A stretch of 64,000 nt of DNA from assembly GCF_030263895.1 (NCBI RefSeq), contig NZ_CP127161.1, positions 806,001-870,000 of the forward strand. Reading direction: 5' to 3'. This DNA is from Proteiniborus sp. MB09-C3. GTDB taxonomy: Bacteria > Bacillota > Clostridia > Tissierellales > Proteiniboraceae. The first letter of the stretch is position 1. The number at the start of each line of letters is the position of its first letter. The position numbers were made by a program, and so were the translations under genes. Below are positions 18,423-26,053 of this stretch, one piece after another. The notes beneath the pieces were generated by a model. The model ran no database searches. It was not told where the DNA came from and saw only the letters and a list, made by a program, of their open reading frames with translations.

Positions 18423-18605
18423 ATAGATGAATGTGTAACTAACTATTAAATACAAAGAAAAAGATATATACCTCGAAAGGTACTGGATGCATATTAAACC
18501 TGCCCTAATCACTATAAAAGGTTTTGTAATTAAGTATTTTTAATTTGTTCATCATTTAAATAATGTAAATTATTGATTATATAAATTAATGGAGGTGTAG
18601 ACAAA

Positions 18606-19288
18606 TTGGATAAAGTTATTCAATATTGGGATAATGCTGCTAAGAGTTATTCGGAATTTGAAGCAACCTCACAGTATTCCAATTTTTGTCGTGAGTTTAT
18701 TATAAATTATTTTACGAGTGTTCAAAATAAAATAATTCTTGATGCAGGTTGTGGTAATGGTGAACATACACATATCTTGTCACAAAAAGGTGCAAAAGTT
18801 GTGGGTTGCGATGGATCTGTTGAAATGCTTAAACTGGCAAAATTAAAATATCCATCTTATAGATTTGATCATGTTAACCTTTTAAATCATTTGCCGTATA
18901 AAAATAATGAGTTTGATATAGTTCAATGTAATTTAGTTCTAATGGATATTGATCCCATAGATAGGGATATTTCAGAATTTTACAGAGTTATAAAAAATAA
19001 TGGTACATTCTTTTTTTCTATTGTTCACCCTGCATTCTATAATGCCATTTGGGAAAGAGACGAACGAGGTGTTGCATTATCAAAAAAGTATCAAGCTACA
19101 TAACTCCTTTAGCGGTACAGCAAAATTTTTGGGGGAATAAAATGCATTTTCATCGCCCAATTTCTTATTATTTCAATAAAATTTCCGATGTTGGATTTTC
19201 ATTGAAAAATATGTTTGAACCCAAAGTATATGAGGAATCAAAAATTCCAGATATTCCGTTGTATCTATTTGCTGAATTCATGAAGTAA
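18606..19288 (+). pseudogene. Class I SAM-dependent methyltransferase, frameshifted
   Basis: TTG start behind GGAGGTG. Motif I ILDAGCGNGEHT (about 42), acidic VGCDGSVEML, and motif IV NLVLMDIDP are intact. Around 19080-19095 the frame changes: the first frame stops at 19103, while the second continues with KKVSSYITPL...NFWG, HFHRPISYYF and EPKVYEESKIPDIPLYLF to 19288. That tail is the usual C-terminus of this family, so one indel separates the halves. Substrate unknown. Either a recent mutation or a sequence error. Confidence 0.8.
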
Positions 19289-19395
19289 TAGCGTTATAAG
19301 CATAATTAGAAGTTATCTTGCTTAATAATTTTCAAAAATTTATCGTAGTGGTAGGGAAGTGTGAAGTAAATTAATTAAAATATGGAAGTTTTGAT

Positions 19396-19584
19396 ATGAA
19401 AAAGGAATTAAGATTGGGTATTCTTTTACAAGCAATTTATTTTACACTAAATCGATTTTTAAATATTCATAATTTTGTTTTAGGATTATTGCTAGGTCTT
19501 GGATTGGGTCTTATTATTATAGGGATATTGCCTAAGAGGGCTTATGTAAAGATAAATCAATTAAAGAAGACTGCAACTAGATAA
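19396..19584 (+). CDS. Small membrane protein of unknown function
   Basis: 62 residues, GGAAG about 8 nt before ATG. One strong glycine/leucine membrane helix (FVLGLLLGLGLGLIIIGILP) with a basic C-terminal tail. No family recognised. Could be a true small gene or a remnant. Confidence 0.45.
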   Translation: MKKELRLGILLQAIYFTLNRFLNIHNFVLGLLLGLGLGLIIIGILPKRAYVKINQLKKTATR

Positions 19585-19631
19585 ATAGGAAGTTGCAAGG
19601 AAGATTGTTTATATTTGATGAGGTGAACAAA

Positions 19632-19930
19632 ATGAAAACTATAACAATTTGTGGTAGTATAGAATTTGCGGAGGAAATGAAACAGATCGCTTGGAGACTG
19701 GAGATTGAAAAAGGGTTTAATGTGCTTCAATGTATCTATAATGAGAAGAATGAGCCTATAACCGATGAGGCACAAAAGCGTCTTGTTGCAGCACATTATA
19801 GGAAAATAGATATTTCCGATGCTGTTTATATTGTTGATATTGATGGTTATATTGGCATATCGGTTGCTGATGAAATTTTATATCAAAAGAGAATGGAAAA
19901 GAGCTTATTTTTCACAGCGAACAGTCTTAA
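19632..19930 (+). pseudogene. DUF4406/SLOG-like nucleotide-binding protein, frameshifted near the end
   Basis: ATG at 19632 with GAGGTGA 7 nt before. Starts ITICGSIEFAEEM and continues with DISDAVYIVDIDGYIGISVADEIL, like nucleoside 2-deoxyribosyltransferase/SLOG proteins. The given frame then ends in an unrelated KSLFFTANSLK. One base over, the sequence reads KENGKELIFHSEQS and stops at 19930, the family's normal C-terminus. So there is an indel near 19880-19890. Confidence 0.65.
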
Positions 19931-19964
19931 ATAACTTCGTGTAATGAGCATATTACGAAGTTCA
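19931..19964. repeat. 34-bp loxP-like dyad / hairpin
   Basis: Arms ATAACTTCGTGTA and ATTACGAAGTTCA flank the 8-bp ATGAGCAT. The left arm differs from a loxP arm at one base and the spacer length is the same. It also works as a hairpin right after the preceding gene, so it may simply be a terminator. Confidence 0.5.
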
Positions 19965-20171
19965 CAAATTTTATTTTAGCGGGATATTTAAAGATTTCTG
20001 CAATTACTATTGTTGTAGGCTTTATTATCTCCCCAATTGAACTCAATAATAAATAATGATAAATTAGAATTTTTCAAGTGCAACCACAATGCAACTGATA
20101 ATTGCGTAATAGTTGGTGGTTGTAACCGTGCTTTTTTTGTATAGTAGGAGTAAAGAAAGAAGGAGAATCTT

Positions 20172-20351
20172 ATGGGACCAATTGAAAAATCACCTACGGC
20201 TTTTTTGACTGTATTATGGGTTATATTAGCTATCTTATTTATCGCTATTATCATTCTTGTTGTACGAGCATTATTAAAGTACATCAAATCAAGTTATAGT
20301 GTACTTCTGGTAAGGGAACACATCTTTATAAGGTGTAAGATTACTTGTTGA
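20172..20351 (+). CDS. Small single-pass membrane protein
   Basis: 59 codons, ATG with GAAGGAG 6 nt upstream. After MGPIEKSPTAF comes a long hydrophobic helix (about 12-35, VLWVILAILFIAIIILVV), then a basic stretch. The tail from about residue 43 may be read-through of degenerate sequence. No family recognised. Strong ribosome site and clean topology support a real gene. Confidence 0.5.
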   Translation: MGPIEKSPTAFLTVLWVILAILFIAIIILVVRALLKYIKSSYSVLLVREHIFIRCKITC

Positions 20352-20379
20352 GCATGAGAAAATTGTAGGAGGTATACTT

Positions 20380-21375
20380 TTGGATACAAATCAAAAAGGT
20401 GAAATCCTTATTTACCAAACCGAAAAAGGTGAAACTAAGATTGATGTTTATATGGAAGATGGTACTATATGGCTTACCCAAAAACATATAGCTCAACTTT
20501 ATGGAAAAAGTGTTAATACTATTAATGAACATATAAAAAATATTTTTTCAGATGGCGAATTAAAAGAAAGTTCAACTATTCGGGAATTCCGAATAGTTCA
20601 AAATGAGGGAGGACGTGAGGTTGCAAGAGATACAAAATTCTACAACCTCGATATGATCCTTGCTATAGGCTATCGTGTTCGCTCTAATGTAGGGGTTCAG
20701 TTTCGTAACTGGACAAGCAAAGTCCTTAAAGAATATATGCAAAAAGGATTTGTAATGAATGATGAACGGTTAAAGAATCCTAAAAAATTTGGGGAAGACT
20801 ATTTTGATGAACTCTTAGAACGTATTCGTGATATAAGGGCATCAGAAAAGAGATTCTATCAAAAAATAAAAGATATTTATAGTCTGTCTGTTGATTATAA
20901 TCCTGCTCTTGAGAGCACAAAAGATTTTTTTGCAACTGTTCAGAATAAATTACTCTATGCTGTTACAGGGCAAACAGCAGCTGAACTTATTACAGAGAGG
21001 GCAGATGGTTCTAAGGACAATATGGGTCTTACTGCTTTTAAAGGAGCTGTTGTTCGTAAAGGTGATATTAATATTTCAAAAAATTACTTACAAGAAGATG
21101 AGATAACTGATCTTAATCGTATTGTAACTATGTTTCTTGACCATGCAGAAGATATGGCAAGAGGGAAAATGCCTATGACAATGAAAGACTGGGATAACTC
21201 GCTTAATGAATTTTTACAGTTTAGACGTAGAGAAATCTTAGAGGGCAAAGGTAAAGTGTCTCGTGAAGATATGGAGCGTAAGGTATTACAAGAGTATGCA
21301 GCCTACAATACTAGAAGATTAAATGCTCCACCAGAAGATGAAATGATAGATGAGTTACCTGAAATTGAAAAATAA
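20380..21375 (+). CDS. RhuM family protein (virulence RhuM)
   Basis: 331 residues, TTG start with AGGAGGT about 7 nt upstream. N-terminal WLTQKHIAQLYGKSVNTINEH, STIREFRIVQNEGGREV and FYNLDMILAIGYRVRSNVGVQFRNW are the RhuM hallmark, a Bro-N/KilA-like DNA-binding region. The C-terminal part (TGQTAAELI, KGDINISKNYL, DNSLNEFLQF) is also typical. Length is normal. RhuM genes occur on islands and in defence contexts; molecular role is unsettled. Followed by a terminator. Confidence 0.88.
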   Translation: MDTNQKGEILIYQTEKGETKIDVYMEDGTIWLTQKHIAQLYGKSVNTINEHIKNIFSDGELKESSTIREFRIVQNEGGREVARDTKFYNLDMILAIGYRVRSNVGVQFRNWTSKVLKEYMQKGFVMNDERLKNPKKFGEDYFDELLERIRDIRASEKRFYQKIKDIYSLSVDYNPALESTKDFFATVQNKLLYAVTGQTAAELITERADGSKDNMGLTAFKGAVVRKGDINISKNYLQEDEITDLNRIVTMFLDHAEDMARGKMPMTMKDWDNSLNEFLQFRRREILEGKGKVSREDMERKVLQEYAAYNTRRLNAPPEDEMIDELPEIEK

Positions 21376-21383
21376 TTATAAAG

Positions 21384-21421
21384 ATAATCTTGATTGATAA
21401 AATATCAAGGTTATTTTTTTG
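21384..21421 (+). terminator. Rho-independent terminator after rhuM
   Basis: ATAATCTTGAT (21384-21394) pairs with ATCAAGGTTAT (21404-21414), followed by seven T. Confidence 0.8.
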
Positions 21422-21570
21422 TCCTATTTTAGCTGCAATACATTCTCGAAATAAATTATTTTAAATATTATTCAAAAATGATTGGCAAAATCCCCTTCTT
21501 GTTGCCTACACATTGAGTGGTCTTCTGTCAAGAAAACGGACAATAAAAACTTAATATATTCTTGAGTCAA

Positions 21571-22380
21571 TTAACCAACATGCTTATCCTCAAAGTCATA
21601 AGGTGAAGACATATCACAATGACTGTGAATTCTCTTAGTATTGTAGAATGTTTCGATATATTCAAAAATGAGTTCATGAGCATGACTAATATGCCTTATG
21701 ACAAATCTGTTGAGCCATTCTCTCTTTATTAGAGCATGAAAAGACTCAATGACAGCATTGTCCCAAGGGGTTCCCTTTTGTGAATAACTTCGTATAAATT
21801 CTCCTGCTGGTGTAGCCTCAATGTATGCTTTGGATACATATTGTACACCTCTGTCGCTATGAATGATTATCGGAGCATCTATCTTCCTAGATGATTTTGC
21901 CTTATTGATGGCTTTTAGCACTCCTTCTGTTGAAAGAGTATCTGAAAGATGCCAACCTATTACTTTTCGTGAGAATAGATCCATCACAGTTGTTAAGTAA
22001 ACGAATCCACTTACTGTCCATACATAGGTAATATCTGTTACCCATACCGTATTTGATGAATTAGGTGAAAAATTTCTATCTAGAATATTTCTAAGTTTAT
22101 TATCAAAATCTGGATCAATTGTTGTCCTGCTATATGGGCTTATCCAAATTGCTTTTATGCCTAACTCACGCATATAATTCCCAACTGTTTTCTCTGCAAT
22201 GACATGACCTCTGCTTTGCAGTATGGATGTTATTTTAGGGGCACCATATATTTGTTTAGATTCATTGTAAATCTCTGTAATTTCTTGCTTAACCTGTTGT
22301 TTTCTAATCTTCTGATTTGAATCTTCTCTTTTTAAATAATCATAGCATCCAGAAGATGAAACGCCTAGTATTTTAAGCAC
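21571..22380 (-). CDS. IS3-family transposase OrfB (DDE integrase)
   Basis: 269 residues as given. The open frame extends further upstream (GAIYKEVKNLSKERRISVNSV) toward orfA, so the protein is normally made as a frameshift fusion OrfAB. HTH_21-like region, then DDE core: D in WVTDITYVW, D in IIHSDRGVQY, E in DNAVIESFHALIK (35 residues later). The reading frame is intact. Confidence 0.93.
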   Translation of the reverse strand: MLKILGVSSSGCYDYLKREDSNQKIRKQQVKQEITEIYNESKQIYGAPKITSILQSRGHVIAEKTVGNYMRELGIKAIWISPYSRTTIDPDFDNKLRNILDRNFSPNSSNTVWVTDITYVWTVSGFVYLTTVMDLFSRKVIGWHLSDTLSTEGVLKAINKAKSSRKIDAPIIIHSDRGVQYVSKAYIEATPAGEFIRSYSQKGTPWDNAVIESFHALIKREWLNRFVIRHISHAHELIFEYIETFYNTKRIHSHCDMSSPYDFEDKHVG

Positions 22381-22442
22381 ACTGTTAACTGAAATTCGGC
22401 GTTCTTTAGATAAATTTTTTACTTCTTTATATATTGCTCCAG

Positions 22443-22736
22443 TTAATCTTTGTTCAGTATGCCTATGGCCTTTTTTAGTATTTCGAGTGCATCCTCTTTA
22501 TCTCTAAGTTCTTTTTTTAGTTTTGCAATTTCTTTTTCTGCATCTGATGAATAATTACCAGAACCTCTATGATTTACTACTCCATCATTATTTTTGGCGT
22601 TTTGAATCCAATTATTAAGACCTGTAGTACTAACCTTTAAATCTTCTGCTACTGCTTTGATTGATTTGCCAGATGAATAATAATAATTAACTGCATCTTG
22701 TTTAAATTCTTTACTGTAATGCTTTTTAGTTCCCAT
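22443..22736 (-). CDS. IS3-family OrfA (HTH protein)
   Basis: 97 residues. HTH: KHYSKEFKQDAVNYY, SIKAVAEDLKVSTTGLNNWI, followed by a leucine-zipper-like coiled coil (EKEIAKLKKELRDKEDALEIL). Binds IS ends. Near-identical to the copy at 32023-32310. Confidence 0.93.
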   Translation of the reverse strand: MGTKKHYSKEFKQDAVNYYYSSGKSIKAVAEDLKVSTTGLNNWIQNAKNNDGVVNHRGSGNYSSDAEKEIAKLKKELRDKEDALEILKKAIGILNKD

Positions 22737-22941
22737 AAATGATCTCTCCTTGTCTGTTATATTTATTATACCAGATTCAAGGACATATCATGTTTATGTT
22801 CTCCGTTTTTTATTCTATCACCAATTGCATTTTTCTTCGCTGCTGGTGAAAGGGGCTGGATAGTGGCAATAATAAAGGGGTATGGCGGTTTGGGGGGGTG
22901 AGTTGTGTTATGCTTATTAAGAACGACACCTAACTGCAAAC

Positions 22942-23382
22942 TTAATATTTTGGTATGTATAACCGCATAAAAAGATAACCGTCTTCCATATCGTCTGTCA
23001 TTTCAAAGCCTACTCTACTCCATAACCTTTGTGCGGCTATATTTCCTGGCTCAACTGGTAAAGAAATTTTACTTGCGTTGTACTCTTTACACAAATATTC
23101 AACACAAAGCCTAGCTGCTGCCACTCCATAGCCTCTTTTCTGAAAACGGCTATCTATCATGAAATTTATGATTTGATGGTTCTTTTCGCCAATATACATT
23201 AAAACATAGCCCACCATCACATCATCGGCATAAATTGCAAAGGGGCGCGAATCATCATAAAACACCCACGCCTCGGCCAAAGACCACGCGACAGGGTCTA
23301 CAAAGTCTGCATTGGCAACAGAAGCACTCAAATTCAAACACTCTTCATAATTATCTTCGTTAATCGTTCTTAATTCTATCAA
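22942..23382 (-). CDS. GNAT family N-acetyltransferase (PaiA/Blt-like)
   Basis: 146 residues, TTG start with AGGAGG about 8 nt upstream. Motif A FMIDSRFQKRGYGVAAARLCVEYL (about 92-115) and C-terminal NIAAQRLWSRVGFEMT. The SLPVEPGN segment resembles polyamine acetyltransferases of the PaiA/BltD group, but the substrate is not proven. Opposite in direction to the neighbouring modules and separate from any repeat. Confidence 0.85.
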   Translation of the reverse strand: MIELRTINEDNYEECLNLSASVANADFVDPVAWSLAEAWVFYDDSRPFAIYADDVMVGYVLMYIGEKNHQIINFMIDSRFQKRGYGVAAARLCVEYLCKEYNASKISLPVEPGNIAAQRLWSRVGFEMTDDMEDGYLFMRLYIPKY

Positions 23383-23491
23383 AAGAATCCTCCTTTCTTA
23401 AACATAGCCAAGGTTGTTTAATATAGATAATACCGCACTACGCCTATTTCCTTCGTGTTCGTATAAAAGAATGGTACAATATTGGAATTAA

Positions 23492-24019
23492 ATGAAATAT
23501 ATTTTAGAAACAGAGCGATTACGGTTTAGAAAATTTGAATTATCTGATGCAGAAGAATTGTATAAACATCATCAAGAACCCGAACTGATGAAATGGATTC
23601 CAAATGAAAGTTATCAAGATATAGCAGAAGCAAAGGATGCTATAAAATTTTATGCTGATTGTGTTGATAAGAATCAGTTACCATTTGTTTTAGCAATTGA
23701 ACTAAAAGAAAATGGTAAATTGATAGGTGATACTGGCATAAACCAAGTTGAAGGAAAACAAGGCGAGGCTGAGATTGGCTATTCTATCTGTGGAACATAT
23801 CAAGGTAAAGGACTCGCAACGGAAACATTAAAAACAATAACTAATTTTATTTCAAACCATTTTGGGGTTAAGATTTTATACGGAAGAATAATGCACGGAA
23901 ATATTGCATCGGTTAAAGTGATGAAAAAATGTGGTTATAATTACATTGACGAGGAATTTGGTGCAGAAGATGACCCATACGGAAAAGGTATGCTTATCTA
24001 TAAACATGAATTGGACTAA
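23492..24019 (+). CDS. GNAT family acetyltransferase (RimJ/RimL type)
   Basis: 175 residues. LETERLRFRKFELSDAEELYKH start, GEAEIGYSICGTYQGKGLATETLKTI (motif A) and GRIMHGNIASVKVMKKCGYNY end are the RimJ/RimL pattern. No clear ribosome site; a TACAAT box lies about 15 nt before the ATG, so the leader may be very short. Such proteins acetylate N-termini or small molecules. Confidence 0.85.
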   Translation: MKYILETERLRFRKFELSDAEELYKHHQEPELMKWIPNESYQDIAEAKDAIKFYADCVDKNQLPFVLAIELKENGKLIGDTGINQVEGKQGEAEIGYSICGTYQGKGLATETLKTITNFISNHFGVKILYGRIMHGNIASVKVMKKCGYNYIDEEFGAEDDPYGKGMLIYKHELD

Positions 24020-24035
24020 TCGAAAGCATGTATAA

Positions 24036-24320
24036 TTTCCAACTTATAGAAGAGAAAAATCCGCAGGTAGCGGGCAACCTTATGGATGGGAATTTTTTCG
24101 TCAACTTAATTTATGGTATATGATTACCGACGATGTTTATTTGGATTGTGAAGATATTGCCCAAATAAAAAACCAAAACTATGAACAGTGGCAAGAATTA
24201 CTTCAAGAAGCTAGTATTACGGCTGTTGATTGCATTACCAATGCTACAAATAAAATGAATCAATTTCCACTTACAGCAGGCGAAGTAGTAAAGGAATTCA
24301 TAAGCAAGCATGATAAATAA
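24036..24320 (+). pseudogene. C-terminal fragment of an unidentified protein
   Basis: The frame is open from 24036 without a credible start: it reads ...EKSAGSGQPYGWEFFRQLNLWYM before the first ATG at 24120 and ends FPLTAGEVVKEFISKHDK. The smooth coding continuation upstream of the ATG shows a 5'-truncated gene. Family not recognised. Confidence 0.5.
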
Positions 24321-24387
24321 ATGAACGTGACATAGTCTTGTGCTGTTACTGTCTTTCTTTATTAGTATATAATTTAAAAGGACTTAA

Positions 24388-24441
24388 TTGCAAGACTAAA
24401 TTAGACTGTTTTTGAAAAAGGGGTCTAATTTAGTTTTGCAA
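24388..24441. repeat. 19-bp inverted repeat
   Basis: TTGCAAGACTAAATTAGAC (24388-24406) pairs with GTCTAATTTAGTTTTGCAA (24423-24441), one mismatch. No T run. May be a terminator, a small mobile-element end, or an operator ahead of the toxin-antitoxin pair. Confidence 0.6.
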
Positions 24442-24554
24442 CTAAGTAAGTTATTTATGTTTAGTATATCTTTGAGTAGATGTTCAATTGATAAACAAAT
24501 TATGATATAATCAGTATATAATGTATAGTTAAATAGCTAAGGAGGCTTAGGACT

Positions 24555-24887
24555 ATGACTTCTAAATTTATTTCAGTTGAAACTATAAGGGAAAAAACAG
24601 CTCCTATATTTGAAAATTATCCTATAAATAAGGCAATACTATTTGGTTCTTATGCAAAAGGCAATGCCACAATAAGTAGCGATATAGACTTATACATTGA
24701 TACAAATGGAAAGTTAAGAGGACTTGATTTTGTTGGATTGTTAGAAATACTTGTTAATACTTTAGAAATAGATATAGATTTGATTGATAGGTCTCATATT
24801 GAGCAAGATTCTTTAATAATGCAAGAAATAGAAAATGAAGGTATGGTTATATATGAAAAATCAAAAGATTATTCAAAAGATAATTAA
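24555..24887 (+). CDS. mntA: MNT-type nucleotidyltransferase antitoxin MntA
   Basis: 110 residues, AAGGAGG upstream. Catalytic motif GS-X10-DID is exact: FGSYAKGNATISSDIDLYI (about 34-52), with a third acidic residue in EIDIDLID. MntA antitoxins AMPylate the HepT toxin at a tyrosine. Overlaps hepT, hence one operon. Confidence 0.9.
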   Translation: MTSKFISVETIREKTAPIFENYPINKAILFGSYAKGNATISSDIDLYIDTNGKLRGLDFVGLLEILVNTLEIDIDLIDRSHIEQDSLIMQEIENEGMVIYEKSKDYSKDN

Positions 24888-25179
24888 CTATATCGACTCT
24901 ATATTAAAGTATACTAATGATGTAGATTATGCTGAATTTAGAAATAATAGTATGATGGTTGAAGCTTGCGTGTTTAATTTAAGTCAAATAGATGAATTAG
25001 TTAATAAACTTGATAAAGAATATCTTTCAAAACATCATGAGGTTCCTTGGTTCAAAATGCGTGGATTAAGAAATCGTATAGTCCATGATTATGAAGGTAT
25101 AAATTTAAATCTAATATGGGAAATTATTGATATGGATATAAAGTTATTAAAGGAACAGTTGTTGAAGCTAATTAATTAG
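24853..25179 (+). CDS. hepT: HEPN-domain toxin HepT
   Basis: About 108 residues from the ATG at 24853 (24835 also possible); overlaps mntA. HEPN RNase motif R-X4-H appears as LRNRIVHDYEG (about residue 80), and the tyrosine that antitoxin modifies in known systems is present just after the His. Type VII toxin-antitoxin with mntA. Confidence 0.88.
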   Translation: MKNQKIIQKIINYIDSILKYTNDVDYAEFRNNSMMVEACVFNLSQIDELVNKLDKEYLSKHHEVPWFKMRGLRNRIVHDYEGINLNLIWEIIDMDIKLLKEQLLKLIN

Positions 25180-25217
25180 CTTCTTTTTATATCCTTGAAA
25201 TTAAGAAATACATCCCT

Positions 25218-25277
25218 TCCACCAAGGGGATACCATCTTTCTACGACATCATTATTATCCTCTCAAGGCATGTGGAA
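25218..25277 (+). repeat. Dispersed repeat R3 (short form)
   Basis: TTCCACCAAGGGGATACCATC, then CTACGACATCATTATTATCC and TCTCAAGGCATGTGGA. Same orientation as the other copies. It lies after hepT and before the BlaI/BlaR1 pair. The rest of 25278-25614 holds no gene. Confidence 0.8.
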
Positions 25278-25614
25278 GTTATTGTGAAGTTAGAAAAGCA
25301 ATAGAATATAGTAATATCATATGTAAGCCGTTGAGTGTGGAGATGACATTCAATGGCTTTCTGTTTGCGGGAACATATCCATAGAAATTGGTAAGATAAA
25401 AAAAGAAATAGTGGTAGTATAGAAAAACAAATATTATTTAAAAAGTTATTCCATTTTAAAGTGACGATTATTCTTGCTTGTAATGAAATAATGAGCATAA
25501 TTGTTTGGATTGAAAGAAGGTGCATTATAACAAATTCTGAAGGAATAATGAAAATGGTAAACCTGCTAAAAATGACAATAGATTAATTATAGAAACAATT
25601 TTCCAAATATCTCC

Positions 25615-25665
25615 TTGACTTCATATTCTACAAGATGTAAAATAAGGATATACTACACAATGTAG
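25615..25665 (+). promoter_or_regulatory. blaI-blaR promoter with two BlaI-type operators
   Basis: TTGACT (25615-25620), 17-bp spacer, TAAAAT (25638-25643). TACAAGATGTA (25629-25639) lies in the spacer and CTACACAATGTAG (25653-25665) just downstream. Both fit the TACA-N3-TGTA operator of MecI/BlaI repressors, indicating self-repression. Confidence 0.75.
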
Positions 25666-25683
25666 AAAGAAGAGGTGAGTTCA

Positions 25684-26052
25684 TTGGATATAATTAAAAT
25701 TTCAGATGCAGAATATGAAATAATGGAAATTATTTGGAATGAAGGCGGAGAAGTTACTACAGCAGATATAATTAAAAAGCTTGGAGAAGATAATTATTGG
25801 AAACATACGACGATACTTACTTTGGCAAAGCGTTTAGTAGATAAAAATGTATTAAAGGTAAGAAAGGAAAAGAGAGTAAATTATTATTCTCCTAAAATTA
25901 CCAAGGACGAATATAAATCTTATCAAGCTAATGGGCTTATAGAGGATATGTATGATGGGAGTATAAAGTCTCTGGTAGCATCGTTATATGATAATAAAAG
26001 AATCGATGAAAAGGATTTAAAAGAGTTGAAAGACTGGATTGGGAGGATATAG
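25684..26052 (+). CDS. blaI: BlaI/MecI family repressor
   Basis: TTG start at 25684 preferred for AAGAGGTGA upstream (GTG at 25675 possible). About 122 residues. Winged helix: ISDAEYEIMEIIWNEGGEVTTADI and YWKHTTILTLAKRLVDKNVL. Dimerisation and cleavage region follows (SYQANGLIEDMYDGSIKSLVASL). Released when the M56 protease encoded next cuts it. Confidence 0.9.
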   Translation: MDIIKISDAEYEIMEIIWNEGGEVTTADIIKKLGEDNYWKHTTILTLAKRLVDKNVLKVRKEKRVNYYSPKITKDEYKSYQANGLIEDMYDGSIKSLVASLYDNKRIDEKDLKELKDWIGRI

Positions 26053-26053
26053 A

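Larger units (their letters stand above)
18141..18432 (+). repeat. Dispersed repeat R2 (long form)
   Basis: Starts with TCCACCAAGGGGGCAATATC, then CATCATTATTGTCATCTCAAGGCATGTGGAGA to 18201, then the same roughly 230-nt extension as R1. Differences from R1 are scattered, and those in the 18285-18322 stem keep pairing. Upstream of the methyltransferase gene. Confidence 0.8.
21518..22823 (-). mobile_element. IS3-family insertion sequence, complete copy
   Basis: Imperfect terminal inverted repeats begin TGGTCTTCTGTC at 21518 and, inward from 22823, TGGTGATAGAAT. Both are followed within 22 nt by AAAACGGA and further similar bases. Carries orfA and orfB on the minus strand. A truncated copy with the same right end lies at 31964-32397. 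No clear target duplication could be read. Confidence 0.8.

Noticed and set aside
21783-21800. Exact loxP arm ATAACTTCGTATA inside the IS3 orfB
   Set aside because: It lies within conserved transposase coding sequence (EFIRSYSQKG) and has no second arm; chance.
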